20,224 bases of DNA from an uncultured Prevotellaceae bacterium (GCA_946539475.1 CAMNHM010000035.1:1-20224); one strand, 5' to 3'. Shown: positions 6,797 to 15,550, numbered from the stretch's first letter. Numbers and translations: made by a program. Notes: generated from the sequence alone by a model not told the origin.

Positions 6797-7917
6797 ATTC
6801 TTAGGTGATTAGCAATTAAGTTTCTGATTTGTTGAGTGCCTCGGTCGTCGAGGGGGGCGAGTGGCATGTAGCCCTCGTCGAGTAATGTCTGTTCGGAGAG
6901 TACTTGCATCAGACGGGCAGCAAACGATGTCAGGCGCTTCTCCTCGAGGGCTTCGGAAAGACTGTCGTCGTCGACGCTGTCGCGGTGCAGTTCCCTGTGC
7001 AGCTCAATGAGGTGGAGTAGGAGCGGAGCCTTCTGTATCTGCCGTAACATACGGATAAGGTAATCTGTCTCGTCGCCCTTGAAGTCGCCGATAAGGTTCT
7101 TCAGCGGAACGGGACGCTGGTACTTCTCCGGAAAGTATGAGGCTATCTTCGACGTGTCGAGATCGTTGGGCTGAAGCTTGAGGACGCTGATGCCGTAGTC
7201 TACATAGTTGCGGATGTTCTGATGCTCAGCATAGATGAAGATGCGTCGCCAGTCGGGAGAGGATGACAGTGACTGCAGATCGCCGACGGCCTTGGCAGCA
7301 TCGGATGTAATCCAGCGGGCATCGCCAGTGATGCCGGCCTTGAGGATTAGGGACAAGAGGCTGCGGTCGTCGCTGCTCATCTGCTCGAGCACATTGCTGT
7401 CGAGTACCTTTTGGTAGACGGCGAAGGTCTGGCTGCACATTTCCTTTGGCGAGAGACTATTGGTGATGACCGCATTGTGGATAATCTCGATACGCGAATT
7501 CCAGCCAATCTGCCGGAGATATTTGTGCTCCATCTTGCCGAAGGCTATTAGGGCGAAGGCTGATTCTGTGGCGCGGCGCTGCAGCAGGACAGATTTGCTG
7601 ATGATGGTGGTGGGAGATTTGGAATCTCCTGAGACTGTCGCCCTCTCCTTGATTACCCAGGGCTCCAGTTGCCCGTGAGGAGAGAGTACCACGCGGACCC
7701 CCTGCTTGCGGGCCATCGCACTTGCCTTGTAGGTGGCATACTGCCAGCATCCATGACAGTGAACGATGTCGGGCTTCATCGTTTCCAGACGCATCTTGAA
7801 TTCATTGAGCGTCGTCGCGGTTTGAACTTCTGCACTGTTGCGTATACCCTCAGCCAATATGGTTACGTGGCGCGTAATCATATTGTCGGACTTAGGATAG
7901 TAGTACAGGATCTTCAT
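6793..7917 (-). CDS. GT4-like glycosyltransferase N-domain with an unrecognised C-terminal half
   Basis: Probable cytoplasmic protein of 374 residues. The first ~170 residues resemble the acceptor-side Rossmann domain of GT-B glycosyltransferases: MKILYYYP start, PDIVHCHGCWQY at 49-60, VVLSPHGQLEPW at 76-87, and IGWNSRIEIIHNAV before the domain boundary. The GT4 donor domain that should follow, with its G-R-l and E-x7-E signatures, is not recognisable. Instead there is a mostly helical, charged region (about 175-374), rich in Leu and Arg, of a kind I do not recognise. It is therefore either a highly diverged transferase or a non-catalytic relative. It lies 12 bp downstream of a GT2-like gene and overlaps fbp by 4 bp, so the three are probably co-expressed. 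Substrate unknown. Confidence 0.75.
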   Translation of the reverse strand: MKILYYYPKSDNMITRHVTILAEGIRNSAEVQTATTLNEFKMRLETMKPDIVHCHGCWQYATYKASAMARKQGVRVVLSPHGQLEPWVIKERATVSGDSKSPTTIISKSVLLQRRATESAFALIAFGKMEHKYLRQIGWNSRIEIIHNAVITNSLSPKEMCSQTFAVYQKVLDSNVLEQMSSDDRSLLSLILKAGITGDARWITSDAAKAVGDLQSLSSSPDWRRIFIYAEHQNIRNYVDYGISVLKLQPNDLDTSKIASYFPEKYQRPVPLKNLIGDFKGDETDYLIRMLRQIQKAPLLLHLIELHRELHRDSVDDDSLSEALEEKRLTSFAARLMQVLSEQTLLDEGYMPLAPLDDRGTQQIRNLIANHLRI

Positions 7918-7929
7918 GGCGATGCGTCT

Positions 7930-8565
7930 TTACGAGAAACATTGATGGAAAAACACGCCCAACTTCAGTCTGGCAAGCTTGAGGGCACTTGCGTCTTGTT
8001 CGAAAAAACTCAGTACTTCGTAAGCCTTGTCTCGTCTGACGGCAATGAAGTCGTAACGCCCGCAAAGGAATTTCAGGAATCGGCGCTTGCTGATTTTTCT
8101 CCTCTTGCGCTCAGCCTTGACGACGAGTGACCGAGTCTGGTCTGTATCTTCGAAAGTCTGGAGTCGAAGTCCCTTCTTCAGATAGTAGCCAGCGACGGCT
8201 TCTGTCGTACTGTCGATAACTCCCGATAGTTCCTTGAGCCACTCCTCATAGGCGGGCGCATCCTCAATGCTTGTTATGATAACCCATTCATTCTTAGCTG
8301 CTTTAATGCCTAATGATAAAGCAAGTTTGCGGCGCGTAATGTGAGGGTTAGGCTTGGGGATGAATGTGGAGTAGAGATTCGGATGATCTTGTTTGAGCAG
8401 CTTCAGCACGTCGTCGGTCTCGTCAGTCGATGATTCATCGACGACAATCACCTCATAGCCTGATTCATACGTATTGGTCAGGAAGACGGGAAGGTTTGCT
8501 TCCAGTTGGCTGGCCTGTTCGTAGACTGCCATAATGGCGGAGAAACTGCTTGTTTTGTTGTCCAT
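7930..8565 (-). CDS. Short GT2-like glycosyltransferase
   Basis: A 211-residue protein with a GT-A fold start: FSAIMAVYEQ at 8-17 and VIVVDESSTDETDDVL at 39-54, the typical nucleotide-binding region of family 2 transferases. The usual metal-binding D-x-D (as in T-D-A-D-C-x-P) appears as TSIEDAP at 98-104, so the first acidic residue is missing. P104 and the following EEWL are kept. The C-terminus is short and basic (RKRRKISKRR near 153-162), with no clear membrane helix or catalytic-base motif. It lies 12 bp after lysA and 12 bp before the GT4-like gene. The two glycosyltransferase-like proteins may act together. Activity is uncertain; the fold assignment is fairly safe. Confidence 0.8.
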   Translation of the reverse strand: MDNKTSSFSAIMAVYEQASQLEANLPVFLTNTYESGYEVIVVDESSTDETDDVLKLLKQDHPNLYSTFIPKPNPHITRRKLALSLGIKAAKNEWVIITSIEDAPAYEEWLKELSGVIDSTTEAVAGYYLKKGLRLQTFEDTDQTRSLVVKAERKRRKISKRRFLKFLCGRYDFIAVRRDKAYEVLSFFEQDASALKLARLKLGVFFHQCFS

Positions 8566-8577
8566 TATTTTATCTGG

Positions 8578-9735
8578 TTAAATCTCGTCGCTGGTATATC
8601 CTATGGGCAGTTGGCGGCAGTTATATTGAGACGCCATAATCTCACCATAGGCACCAGCAGACCGGATGGCCAGCAGGTCGCCCCGGTGTGCTCTGTTGAT
8701 GTCGACTTGCTTGGCAAAGACATCTGTCGACTCACAGATGGGCCCCACGACGTCGTAGGTCTCAAGAGGCTCCTCGCTGGTGATGTTTTCAATCTTGTGG
8801 TACGCCTGATAGAGGGCAGGGCGGATAAGATCGGTAAATCCTGCATCGACGATGGCGAACTGCTTCACGGCTCCTTTCTTTATATATAAGGTACGCGTGA
8901 TGAGCGACCCGCACTGAGCTACCACGGCGCGTCCCAATTCGAAATGGAGTGTCTGCCCCGGACGCAGCTTCAGTTTCTTGGCGTAAGTATCGAAGTAAGC
9001 CTTGAAGTCGGGGAGGGGCACACGGTTGGGGTGTGCGTAGTCGATGCCCAGGCCTCCGCCCACGTTGATGTGCTCTACGCGAATTCGCTGGCTGTCGAGT
9101 TTGGCCTGAAGCTCGTTAACGCGGTTACAGAGCGCTTCGAAGTCACCCATGTCGAGAATCTGTGATCCAATGTGGAAATGGAGTCCTACGAACTTTACGT
9201 TCTTCATGCTCCTGGCTTCTTCGATTACCTTCAGCATATCATCCATCGCGATGCCAAACTTGTTTTCGGCCAGTCCGGTAGTGATATTGGCATGCGTGTG
9301 TGCTCCTACATTGGGATTCAGACGGAAGGCCACGCGAGCCGTCTTGCCCTTGGCAGCTGCCAGCTCGTTGATGACCTCCAACTCAGGGATGCTCTCCACG
9401 TTGAAGCAGAAGATGTCGTTGTCGAGACCCAGGTTGATCTCCCAGTCGCTCTTGCCCACGCCAGCGTAGACAATCTTGTTGCTGGGGAATCCTGCCTTGA
9501 TGGATGCCTCTATCTCGCCGCCACTGACGCAATCGGCTCCCAGTCCTGCCTCGCGGATGAAGCGTAGTATCTTCGGGTTGGCGTTGGCCTTGACTGCGTA
9601 GTGGACCACGAAGTTCTCATGACGACCAGCCTCTTCATTGATGGTGCGGAGCGTCTGGCGCAGCAGTTCGGTATCGTAGTAGTAGAAGGGCGTCTTGATC
9701 GACTGCATCTTCTCTATGGGAAATTGACCTTTCAT
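8578..9735 (-). CDS. lysA: Diaminopimelate decarboxylase
   Basis: PLP enzyme that decarboxylates meso-diaminopimelate to L-lysine, the last step of the DAP pathway. The 385-residue product has an alanine-racemase-type barrel with the Schiff-base lysine K49 in HYAVKAN, HIGSQ at 188-192, the phosphate-binding GGGLG at 226-230, and CESTDVF at 334-340 with the cysteine and glutamate contributed to the partner's active site in the dimer. GAYGEIMASQYN at 361-372 closes the second domain. One deviation: the common EPGR is ELGR at 266-269, with the arginine kept. It follows lysC by 37 bp, pairing the first and last enzymes of lysine synthesis. No lysine riboswitch is visible upstream. Confidence 0.97.
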   Translation of the reverse strand: MKGQFPIEKMQSIKTPFYYYDTELLRQTLRTINEEAGRHENFVVHYAVKANANPKILRFIREAGLGADCVSGGEIEASIKAGFPSNKIVYAGVGKSDWEINLGLDNDIFCFNVESIPELEVINELAAAKGKTARVAFRLNPNVGAHTHANITTGLAENKFGIAMDDMLKVIEEARSMKNVKFVGLHFHIGSQILDMGDFEALCNRVNELQAKLDSQRIRVEHINVGGGLGIDYAHPNRVPLPDFKAYFDTYAKKLKLRPGQTLHFELGRAVVAQCGSLITRTLYIKKGAVKQFAIVDAGFTDLIRPALYQAYHKIENITSEEPLETYDVVGPICESTDVFAKQVDINRAHRGDLLAIRSAGAYGEIMASQYNCRQLPIGYTSDEI

Positions 9736-9772
9736 ATCTTTCTATCAGTCGTGTTTTGTGTTGTATCTTTGA

Positions 9773-11095
9773 CTATTTCTTGTTGAAGATGGTGTTGCTC
9801 AGGTTCTGCAGTGCCCGCTTCTTGTCCTCCTCTCGGATGAGGAAGGATATGTTGTAGTTGGAGCCACCATAGCTGACCATACGGACGGGAATGTCCTTCA
9901 TGGCATCCAGGGCGAGCGTCTCGAAACCGATGTTAGACCAGTCGAGGTCACCGACAACGCAGATGATACACATATTGGTGTCGACGGTGACGGTACCGTA
10001 CTTTTTCAGTTCGTCGACAATCTCGCCAAGATGGGCAGAATTATCGATACTCATCGACACGCCGACCTCAGAGGTGCACACCATATCGATGGGGGTCTGG
10101 TAGCTCTCGAAGATCTCGAACACCTTGCGGAGGAAACCAGTAGCCAGAAGCATGCGGGATGACTTGATCTTGATGGCCGTGATGTTGTCCTTGGCGGCAA
10201 CGGCTTTGATCTTGCCGTATTCCGTCGCATTGCTGATGGTGGTGCCTTCGGCATCAGGATCCATCGTGCTCAGCAAACGTACGGGGATGCCTGCATACTT
10301 GGCGGGCTGCACACAGGTGGGGTGGAGGATCTTTGCCCCGAAATAAGCCAGCTCGGCTGCCTCTTCGAAGTGAAGCTGATGTACAGGCTCCGTCTTGTCG
10401 ACCACTCGCGGATCATTGTTGTGCATACCATCGATGTCGGTCCATATTTGAATCTCCTCGGCGTTGATGGCTGCTCCGATGAGCGAGGCCGTATAGTCAC
10501 TGCCGCCGCGCTGCAGGTTGTCTACCTCACCGTAGGCATTACGGCAGATGAAGCCCTGGGTGATGAACACCTGTGCTCCCTCGTTCTCTTTGAGCAGCAC
10601 GCTGAGCTTCTCCTTGATGTATACTGGATCGGGCTCGGAATTCTTGTCCGTACGCATGAAGTCGAGAGCATTGAGCAGCACCACCTTGATGCCTTCTTCT
10701 TCCATATAGTTGGCCACCATGTTGGTCGACATCATCTCGCCCTGTGCCACGATGCTTTTCTCCTCAAAGGATGTGAACAGCTCCTTGGTGAACGAGCGCA
10801 GATAGTTGAATTCGCCCTTGAGGAACTCTGCAGTCTTATCCTTGGCGGCCTGACTGCTATAAAGCTCTTCAACGTGCTTGGCGTATTTCTGTTCCAGACG
10901 GTTGATAACCTCGTTGGCACCGTCAGGATTCTTCTTGTATAGATAGTCTGAGATCTCAACGAGCGAGTTGGTTGTTCCCGACATAGCGGAGAGTACGACG
11001 AAAACAGGCTCTCCCGACTTGGTGACGAGCTTGGTCACTTCTTGCATTCTTTGTGGCGTTCCTACTGAGGTGCCGCCGAATTTCATTACTTTCAT
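9773..11095 (-). CDS. lysC: Aspartate kinase (monofunctional)
   Basis: Phosphorylates L-aspartate with ATP, the committed step towards lysine/DAP, threonine and methionine. The 440-residue product shows KFGGTSVG at 5-12, QRGGSDYTA at 195-203 and the nucleotide-site block IWTDIDGMHNNDPR at 217-230, followed by two ACT domains (about 305-375 and 378-440) that in this family bind feedback inhibitors. There is no homoserine dehydrogenase fusion. Its place directly before lysA suggests that this is the lysine/DAP-pathway isoenzyme. The start ATG (MKVMKFGGTS) is set by the conserved N-terminus. It is 20 bp downstream of ftsE. I saw no lysine riboswitch or promoter box in the gap. Confidence 0.97.
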   Translation of the reverse strand: MKVMKFGGTSVGTPQRMQEVTKLVTKSGEPVFVVLSAMSGTTNSLVEISDYLYKKNPDGANEVINRLEQKYAKHVEELYSSQAAKDKTAEFLKGEFNYLRSFTKELFTSFEEKSIVAQGEMMSTNMVANYMEEEGIKVVLLNALDFMRTDKNSEPDPVYIKEKLSVLLKENEGAQVFITQGFICRNAYGEVDNLQRGGSDYTASLIGAAINAEEIQIWTDIDGMHNNDPRVVDKTEPVHQLHFEEAAELAYFGAKILHPTCVQPAKYAGIPVRLLSTMDPDAEGTTISNATEYGKIKAVAAKDNITAIKIKSSRMLLATGFLRKVFEIFESYQTPIDMVCTSEVGVSMSIDNSAHLGEIVDELKKYGTVTVDTNMCIICVVGDLDWSNIGFETLALDAMKDIPVRMVSYGGSNYNISFLIREEDKKRALQNLSNTIFNKK

Positions 11096-11115
11096 AAGCG
11101 TATCTGTATTTTTTA

Positions 11116-11865
11116 TTAAATTTCCATTCTCTCCGAGTACCTGACGGTTATCTCATCGGTATCGGGTTCGTCAACGAGTTGTATTTGGTTGAAGTCGTTG
11201 GTGACCTCCTCCATGATTCCTGATACACAACGGTATACGATTCCGGGATATTTGTCGAGCAGCGGCATGTTATGGGTGGTCATCACGATGGCCGTTCCTG
11301 TTTGCGAGATCTGCCTGAGCAGTTCGATGATGTTGGTGGCAGTCTCGGGGTCAAGGTTGCCCGTTGGCTCGTCAGCGATGATCAGTTTGGGTCTGTTGAG
11401 GATGGCACGTGCGATAGCCACGCGCTGCTGCTCGCCACCCGACAACTCGTGGGGCATCTTGTCGCCTTTGTCTTCAAGTCCCACGTCGCTCAGCACATCG
11501 CCAATGCGATTGTTAATTTCCGATTTGTCCTTCCAGCCAGTAGCCTTCAGCACGAACTCCAGATTCTTGTATACTGTGCGGTCTCCCAGCAGTTGGAAAT
11601 CCTGGAAGATGACTCCCATCTGCCTGCGCAGCATGGGGATGTCCTTCCTGCGAAGAGTGAGCAGGTCGTAGTCGAACACCGTGGCCTTTTCAGCTTCACG
11701 CATGTCGAGCTCGAAATAGAACGTCCTCAGCAGTGAGGTCTTTCCCGAACCCACGCGGCCGATAATATAGACAAACTCTCCTTCGTCTACGTGGAAATTC
11801 ACATTCTCCAGCACGCGGATTCCATGTCGCTGGTAGATGTTTGCATTTTTATATTCAATCAGCAT
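11116..11865 (-). CDS. ftsE: Cell-division ABC ATPase FtsE
   Basis: Cytoplasmic ATPase of the FtsEX complex, which controls septal peptidoglycan hydrolases and divisome assembly. The 249-residue protein carries Walker A GRVGSGKT at 36-43, Q-loop in VIFQDFQLL at 85-93, signature LSGGEQQR at 141-148, Walker B LIIADEP at 161-167 and the H-loop histidine H198. The aromatic YKNANIY start and [19 protein letters not shown] are typical of FtsE rather than of MacB/LolD-type ATPases. After about residue 225 there is a C-terminal extension rich in acidic residues. The partner permease gene ftsX is not adjacent: the gene sits between hisIE (35-bp gap) and lysC (20-bp gap). A lipoprotein-release ATPase is a less likely alternative. 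Confidence 0.85.
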   Translation of the reverse strand: MLIEYKNANIYQRHGIRVLENVNFHVDEGEFVYIIGRVGSGKTSLLRTFYFELDMREAEKATVFDYDLLTLRRKDIPMLRRQMGVIFQDFQLLGDRTVYKNLEFVLKATGWKDKSEINNRIGDVLSDVGLEDKGDKMPHELSGGEQQRVAIARAILNRPKLIIADEPTGNLDPETATNIIELLRQISQTGTAIVMTTHNMPLLDKYPGIVYRCVSGIMEEVTNDFNQIQLVDEPDTDEITVRYSERMEI

Positions 11866-11900
11866 CTTGACGATAATACGATTATTCAGTCGAATGTTCT

Positions 11901-12548
11901 TTACTCCATTTCACCCTTGGCCTTTGCCTCTCGACGCTTCTTGTCCCAATCCGGGTCGTGACGTTTCTGTAGCTCCCGGGCGATGTCTTCTATGCGAAGG
12001 CCTTTGCTTGTCATCAGGACAATTAGGTGATATATCAGGTCGGAAGCTTCGTAGATCAGTTTCTCCTTGGAACCATTGGTGGCTTCGATGACAGCCTCGA
12101 GTGCCTCTTCGCCCACTTTCTGGGCAATGCGGTTGATGCCGTCCTTGAAAAGCGAGGTGGTGTAGCTGCCTTCAGGCATCTCCTGGTGGCGCTTGTCAAT
12201 AAAGTCCTGCAGTTCCGAGAGGAAGAGCAGGGGATTGTGCTGGTTTGCTTCGCCCCAGCAGGTATCGGTGCCTTTATGGCAGGTAGGGCCGTCGGGGTGC
12301 GCTTTGACGAGCAACGTGTCGTTGTCGCAGTCCACCTTGATATCCACTAAGTGGAGGAAATTGCCACTCGTCTCGCCTTTGGTCCAAAGGCAGTTGCGGC
12401 TACGACTCCAGAACGTCACTTTCTTGGTGGCGATAGTCTTGTCGTATGCCTCTTCATTCATATAGCCAAGCATCAGTACGTTCTTGGTGATGGCATCTTG
12501 TACAATGGCGGGAACGAGTCCGCCGCACTTCTTAAAGTCTATGTTCAT
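11901..12548 (-). CDS. hisI: Bifunctional phosphoribosyl-AMP cyclohydrolase / phosphoribosyl-ATP pyrophosphatase
   Basis: HisIE fusion (215 residues) carrying out steps 2 and 3 of histidine synthesis: PR-ATP to PR-AMP, then ring opening to ProFAR. The HisI half (1-~105) has [14 protein letters not shown] at 50-63, the metal-binding DCD at 73-75 and [12 protein letters not shown] at 87-98 with two zinc-ligand cysteines. The HisE half (~125-200) has the all-alpha MazG-like motif [12 protein letters not shown] at 145-156 and [13 protein letters not shown] at 167-179. It overlaps hisF by 4 bp. The C-terminus is a lysine- and glutamate-rich tail. Confidence 0.97.
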   Translation of the reverse strand: MNIDFKKCGGLVPAIVQDAITKNVLMLGYMNEEAYDKTIATKKVTFWSRSRNCLWTKGETSGNFLHLVDIKVDCDNDTLLVKAHPDGPTCHKGTDTCWGEANQHNPLLFLSELQDFIDKRHQEMPEGSYTTSLFKDGINRIAQKVGEEALEAVIEATNGSKEKLIYEASDLIYHLIVLMTSKGLRIEDIARELQKRHDPDWDKKRREAKAKGEME

Positions 12549-13306
12549 ATTCTTACGTTTATTCCTTCTGATCTTAGATATTGCTTCAGTTCCGGGATGG
12601 GTATCTCACCGAAATGGAACACGCTGGCTGCCAATGCGGCATCGGAATGCCCTTCGATGAAGGTGTCGCGGAAGTGTTCCTTCTTTCCGGCGCCACCGCT
12701 GGCGATGATGGGGATGGAGAGCGAGTCGGCCAGTTGGCGAAGAGCCTCGTTGGCGTAGCCTTCCTTCACGCCGTCGTGGTTCATCGATGTGAAGAGTATC
12801 TCGCCGGCTCCGCGATCCTGAGCCTCTCGGGCCCACTCAAATAGTCCGCGCTCGGTACGCTCGCGTCCGCCTTTCAGATAGCAGTGCCACCCGTCTTCGT
12901 CGAGACGGGCATCGATAGCGCAGACACAAACTTGCGAGCCGAAACGGTTGCTGATTTCGTTGATCAGCTGCGGGCGACGGATGGCAGCGCTGTTGACGCT
13001 CACCTTGTCAGCACCGGCATAGAGCAGACGCTCCACATCTGCCAGTTCGTTCACACCGCCTCCCACCGTGAAGGGGATATTAATCTCACGGGCCACCCGA
13101 GTCACCATCTCGGTAAAGGTCTTGCGACCCTCAAAGCTGGCCGTAATGTCCAGGAAACAAAGTTCGTCGGCTCCCTGTTCACTATAGGCCTTGCCCAGTT
13201 CTACAGGGTCGCCCGCACTGCGCAGGTTGACGAAGTTGGTGCCTTTGACGGTCTCGCCGTCCTTGACGTCCAGGCAGGGTATGATGCGTTTTGCCAGTCC
13301 TCTCAT
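12545..13306 (-). CDS. hisF: Imidazole glycerol phosphate synthase, cyclase subunit
   Basis: Uses ammonia delivered by HisH to convert PRFAR into imidazole glycerol phosphate and AICAR. This 253-residue (beta/alpha)8 barrel has the two catalytic aspartates: D13 in PCLDVKDG and D132 in AIDAR. It also has the phosphate-binding VGGGV at 81-85 and [11 protein letters not shown] in the C-terminal half. Both ends overlap neighbours by 4 bp (hisA upstream, hisIE downstream), indicating tight translational coupling with its glutaminase partner two genes upstream. Confidence 0.98.
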   Translation of the reverse strand: MRGLAKRIIPCLDVKDGETVKGTNFVNLRSAGDPVELGKAYSEQGADELCFLDITASFEGRKTFTEMVTRVAREINIPFTVGGGVNELADVERLLYAGADKVSVNSAAIRRPQLINEISNRFGSQVCVCAIDARLDEDGWHCYLKGGRERTERGLFEWAREAQDRGAGEILFTSMNHDGVKEGYANEALRQLADSLSIPIIASGGAGKKEHFRDTFIEGHSDAALAASVFHFGEIPIPELKQYLRSEGINVRI

Positions 13307-14031
13307 AACTCTTGATTCATGACTCTTAACTCTCGAAGGTCTATCCGGCCTTCATATATTGCTTTGCCGAATACGACGGCAGGAATCCCTGCTGCATCGA
13401 GGGCAATGATGTCTTCCTTCGACGATACGCCACCACTGGCTATCAGGTGCAGCTGGGGGTAGGCATCCATCACCTGGCAGTAGAGGTCGATGGCTGGCCC
13501 CGCGAGGGTGCCGTCTTTTGATATCTCTGTGCAGAGCACATTCTTCACTCCTGCTTCGATGTATTTCTTGAGGAATGGCAGCAGGTCTTCGCTGGAGTCC
13601 TCCTTCCAGCCGTTGATGCTGATCTTCCCGTGGCGCACGTCGGCACCCAGTATCATCCGCTCGGCACCGTATTTCTCCAGCCAGCCCATGAACAGTTCGG
13701 GGTGCGTGACGGCAATAGAACCTACGGTTACCATGGCGGCTCCGGAGGCGAAGGCCTTCTCGATGTCCTCGTCGGTCTTGATGCCGCCGCCGAAATCGAT
13801 GGTCAGCTTTGTCTCAGCCGAGATACGGCTGAGTACGTGGCTGTTGACGATATGCTTCGACTTGGCACCGTCGAGATCGACTACGTGAAGCCGCTTGAAG
13901 CCCAGTGCCTCGAAGCCCTTGGCTACTTCGACGGGTGAGTCGTTGTAGACGGTCTTCTGGTCGTAGTCGCCCTTGGTCAGCCGGACGCACTGTCCGTCGA
14001 TGATATCTATGGCTGGTATCAGTTCTATCAT
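13303..14031 (-). CDS. hisA: ProFAR isomerase (HisA)
   Basis: Amadori rearrangement of ProFAR to PRFAR, step 4 of histidine synthesis. The 242-residue (beta/alpha)8 barrel is a close relative of HisF and shows [13 protein letters not shown] at 6-18 with catalytic D9, VVDLDGAK at 50-57, DFGGGI at 79-84, and the second catalytic aspartate D131 in [14 protein letters not shown]. Overlaps both hisH and hisF by 4 bp. A dual HisA/TrpF role (PriA) is not indicated. Confidence 0.98.
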   Translation of the reverse strand: MIELIPAIDIIDGQCVRLTKGDYDQKTVYNDSPVEVAKGFEALGFKRLHVVDLDGAKSKHIVNSHVLSRISAETKLTIDFGGGIKTDEDIEKAFASGAAMVTVGSIAVTHPELFMGWLEKYGAERMILGADVRHGKISINGWKEDSSEDLLPFLKKYIEAGVKNVLCTEISKDGTLAGPAIDLYCQVMDAYPQLHLIASGGVSSKEDIIALDAAGIPAVVFGKAIYEGRIDLRELRVMNQEL

Positions 14032-14615
14032 ATCTCCATAAAGTTTTTAAGAATGCGCTCGCCCACCTTTCCGCTCTTCTCGGGATGGAACTGGCAAGTG
14101 TAGAAGTTGTCCTTGTGCATTGAGGCAGAGTAGGGCAGGATATAGTCGGCCGTAGCGATGGTTTCCTCGCATAGCGGCACGTAATAGCTGTGAACGAAGT
14201 AGACGTAGCTGTCCTCGATACCTTCCATCAGTGGTGAACGGGTGTCGTACAACCGGTTCCAACCCATGCAGGGCACTTTGTCTTCATGGCGTTCAGGCTG
14301 GAAGCGCTTCACTTCAGCATCGAAGATGCCGATGCAGTCCACATCGCCTTCTTCAGAATGCCGACAGAGCAGCTGCTGTCCGACGCAGATGCCGAATACC
14401 GGCTGGCGCAAGTCGCGAATCACCTCGTCGAGCCGTCGGGCTTTCAGGTATTCCATCGCTCCGCGTGCCTCTCCTTGTCCGGGGAACAGCACACGGTCGG
14501 CTTTCTTCAGCTGCTCGGCATCATCCGTCAGCAGAGGCTCGATGCCCATCCTGCGGAGGGCATTCACCACCGAATAGATGTTTCCTGCATTATATTTTAC
14601 GATGGCTACGTTCAT
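14028..14615 (-). CDS. hisH: Imidazole glycerol phosphate synthase, glutaminase subunit
   Basis: Class I glutamine amidotransferase that hydrolyses glutamine and channels ammonia to HisF. The 195-residue protein has the catalytic triad: C77 in GICVGQQ, H178 and E180 in FHPEKSGK. Two positions differ from the textbook motifs: the oxyanion-strand block reads PGQGEARGAM at 45-54 instead of PGVG-type, and VPHMGWN reads VPCMGWN at 115-121. The catalytic residues are intact, so activity is expected. It starts 3 bp after purU ends and overlaps hisA by 4 bp. Confidence 0.96.
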   Translation of the reverse strand: MNVAIVKYNAGNIYSVVNALRRMGIEPLLTDDAEQLKKADRVLFPGQGEARGAMEYLKARRLDEVIRDLRQPVFGICVGQQLLCRHSEEGDVDCIGIFDAEVKRFQPERHEDKVPCMGWNRLYDTRSPLMEGIEDSYVYFVHSYYVPLCEETIATADYILPYSASMHKDNFYTCQFHPEKSGKVGERILKNFMEI

Positions 14616-14618
14616 GGG

Positions 14619-15482
14619 TCAAGAGAAGATAATCGTTTTGTTCTTATACGTGAGGATCTTCCGCTGTATGTGCTTCGAGACAGCGTGAGAGAGCACGATC
14701 TTCTCCAGATCCTTTCCTTTCAGTACAAGACTGTCGGGGGTATCCTTGTGGGTGATGCGCGTCACGTCCTGCTCGATGATGGGGCCTGCATCCAGTTCTG
14801 CTGTCACATAGTGGCTGGTGGCTCCGATAATCTTCACACCGCGCTCGTAGGCCTGATGATAGGGCTTGGCTCCGATGAAGGCCGGCAGGAACGAGTGATG
14901 GATATTGATGATGTGGTGCGGATATTCAGCTATCATCTCGTCGCTGATAATCTGCATGTAGCGAGCCAGTACGATAAACGAGATGTCCTCCTTCCTGAGC
15001 AGTTCCATCTCTGCTGCTTCCACCTCAGCCTTGTTGGAGTGATCCTTCTTAATGCTCCATACATAGTAGGGAATGCCGAACTGGTCGGCCACGTAGCGCA
15101 GGTCCTCGTGGTTCGACACGATGCAGGGAATGTCGCAATTGAACTCGCCTGCCTTCCAGCGGGCCAGCAAGTCGTAAAGGCAGTGACTCATCTTACTGAC
15201 GAAGATGGCCATCCTGGGGCGCTTGTCGCTGTAGTAGAGCGAGAACTTCATCTGGTAGCGCTGTGCGTAGAGTGTGGTGAGATAGTCGTATAGCTTGTCG
15301 CGCGGGATCAGGAATCCTTCCAGTTCCCATTCGATACGCATGAAAAACATGCCGTCAACCTTGTCTACATATTGGTCCAGGTAGACAATGTTTCCCTTAT
15401 TGTCTGTGATAAATTTCGTCACTTCTGAAATGATGCCCTGCTGATCGGGGCAGTGCAGAAGTAATATTGCCGTTGTATCCAT
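14619..15482 (-). CDS. purU: Formyltetrahydrofolate deformylase
   Basis: Hydrolyses 10-formyl-THF to formate and THF, balancing one-carbon pools and supplying formate. The 287-residue protein has an N-terminal ACT domain (about 5-85) opening with LLLHCPDQQGII, then a formyltransferase-type domain with the catalytic N193 and H195 in IINIHHSFLPAF and D231 in LDAGPII. Length and domain order match PurU rather than the shorter PurN, which lacks the ACT domain. It is the first gene of the his run, behind a strong promoter. The link makes sense because HisF yields AICAR, whose recycling consumes 10-formyl-THF; that reading of the operon is inference. Confidence 0.96.
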   Translation of the reverse strand: MDTTAILLLHCPDQQGIISEVTKFITDNKGNIVYLDQYVDKVDGMFFMRIEWELEGFLIPRDKLYDYLTTLYAQRYQMKFSLYYSDKRPRMAIFVSKMSHCLYDLLARWKAGEFNCDIPCIVSNHEDLRYVADQFGIPYYVWSIKKDHSNKAEVEAAEMELLRKEDISFIVLARYMQIISDEMIAEYPHHIINIHHSFLPAFIGAKPYHQAYERGVKIIGATSHYVTAELDAGPIIEQDVTRITHKDTPDSLVLKGKDLEKIVLSHAVSKHIQRKILTYKNKTIIFS

Positions 15483-15517
15483 CTAATCTTTTTATTCCAA
15501 AGTTTGAATTCAGCGTG

Positions 15518-15549
15518 CAAAATTACAAAAAATAATCTGTTCCTCCAAA
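15518..15549 (-). promoter_or_regulatory. Promoter of the purU-his-ftsE-lys operon
   Basis: On the minus strand, TTTG (15546-15549), a 20-bp spacer and TAATTTTG (15518-15525) match the Bacteroidota consensus exactly. The start site is expected near 15512, giving a leader of about 30 nt before purU. The -33 box lies one base downstream of the tamB stop codon, so tamB read-through could also feed this operon. Confidence 0.85.
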
Positions 15550-15550
15550 T

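Noticed and set aside
9764..9771. Plus-strand TATCTTTG box between lysA and lysC
   Set aside because: It has no TTTG at the proper distance and would point into lysC antisense. No plus-strand gene follows.
11096..11115. Lysine riboswitch or attenuator before lysC
   Set aside because: The gap to ftsE is only 20 bp, A/T-rich and without structure.
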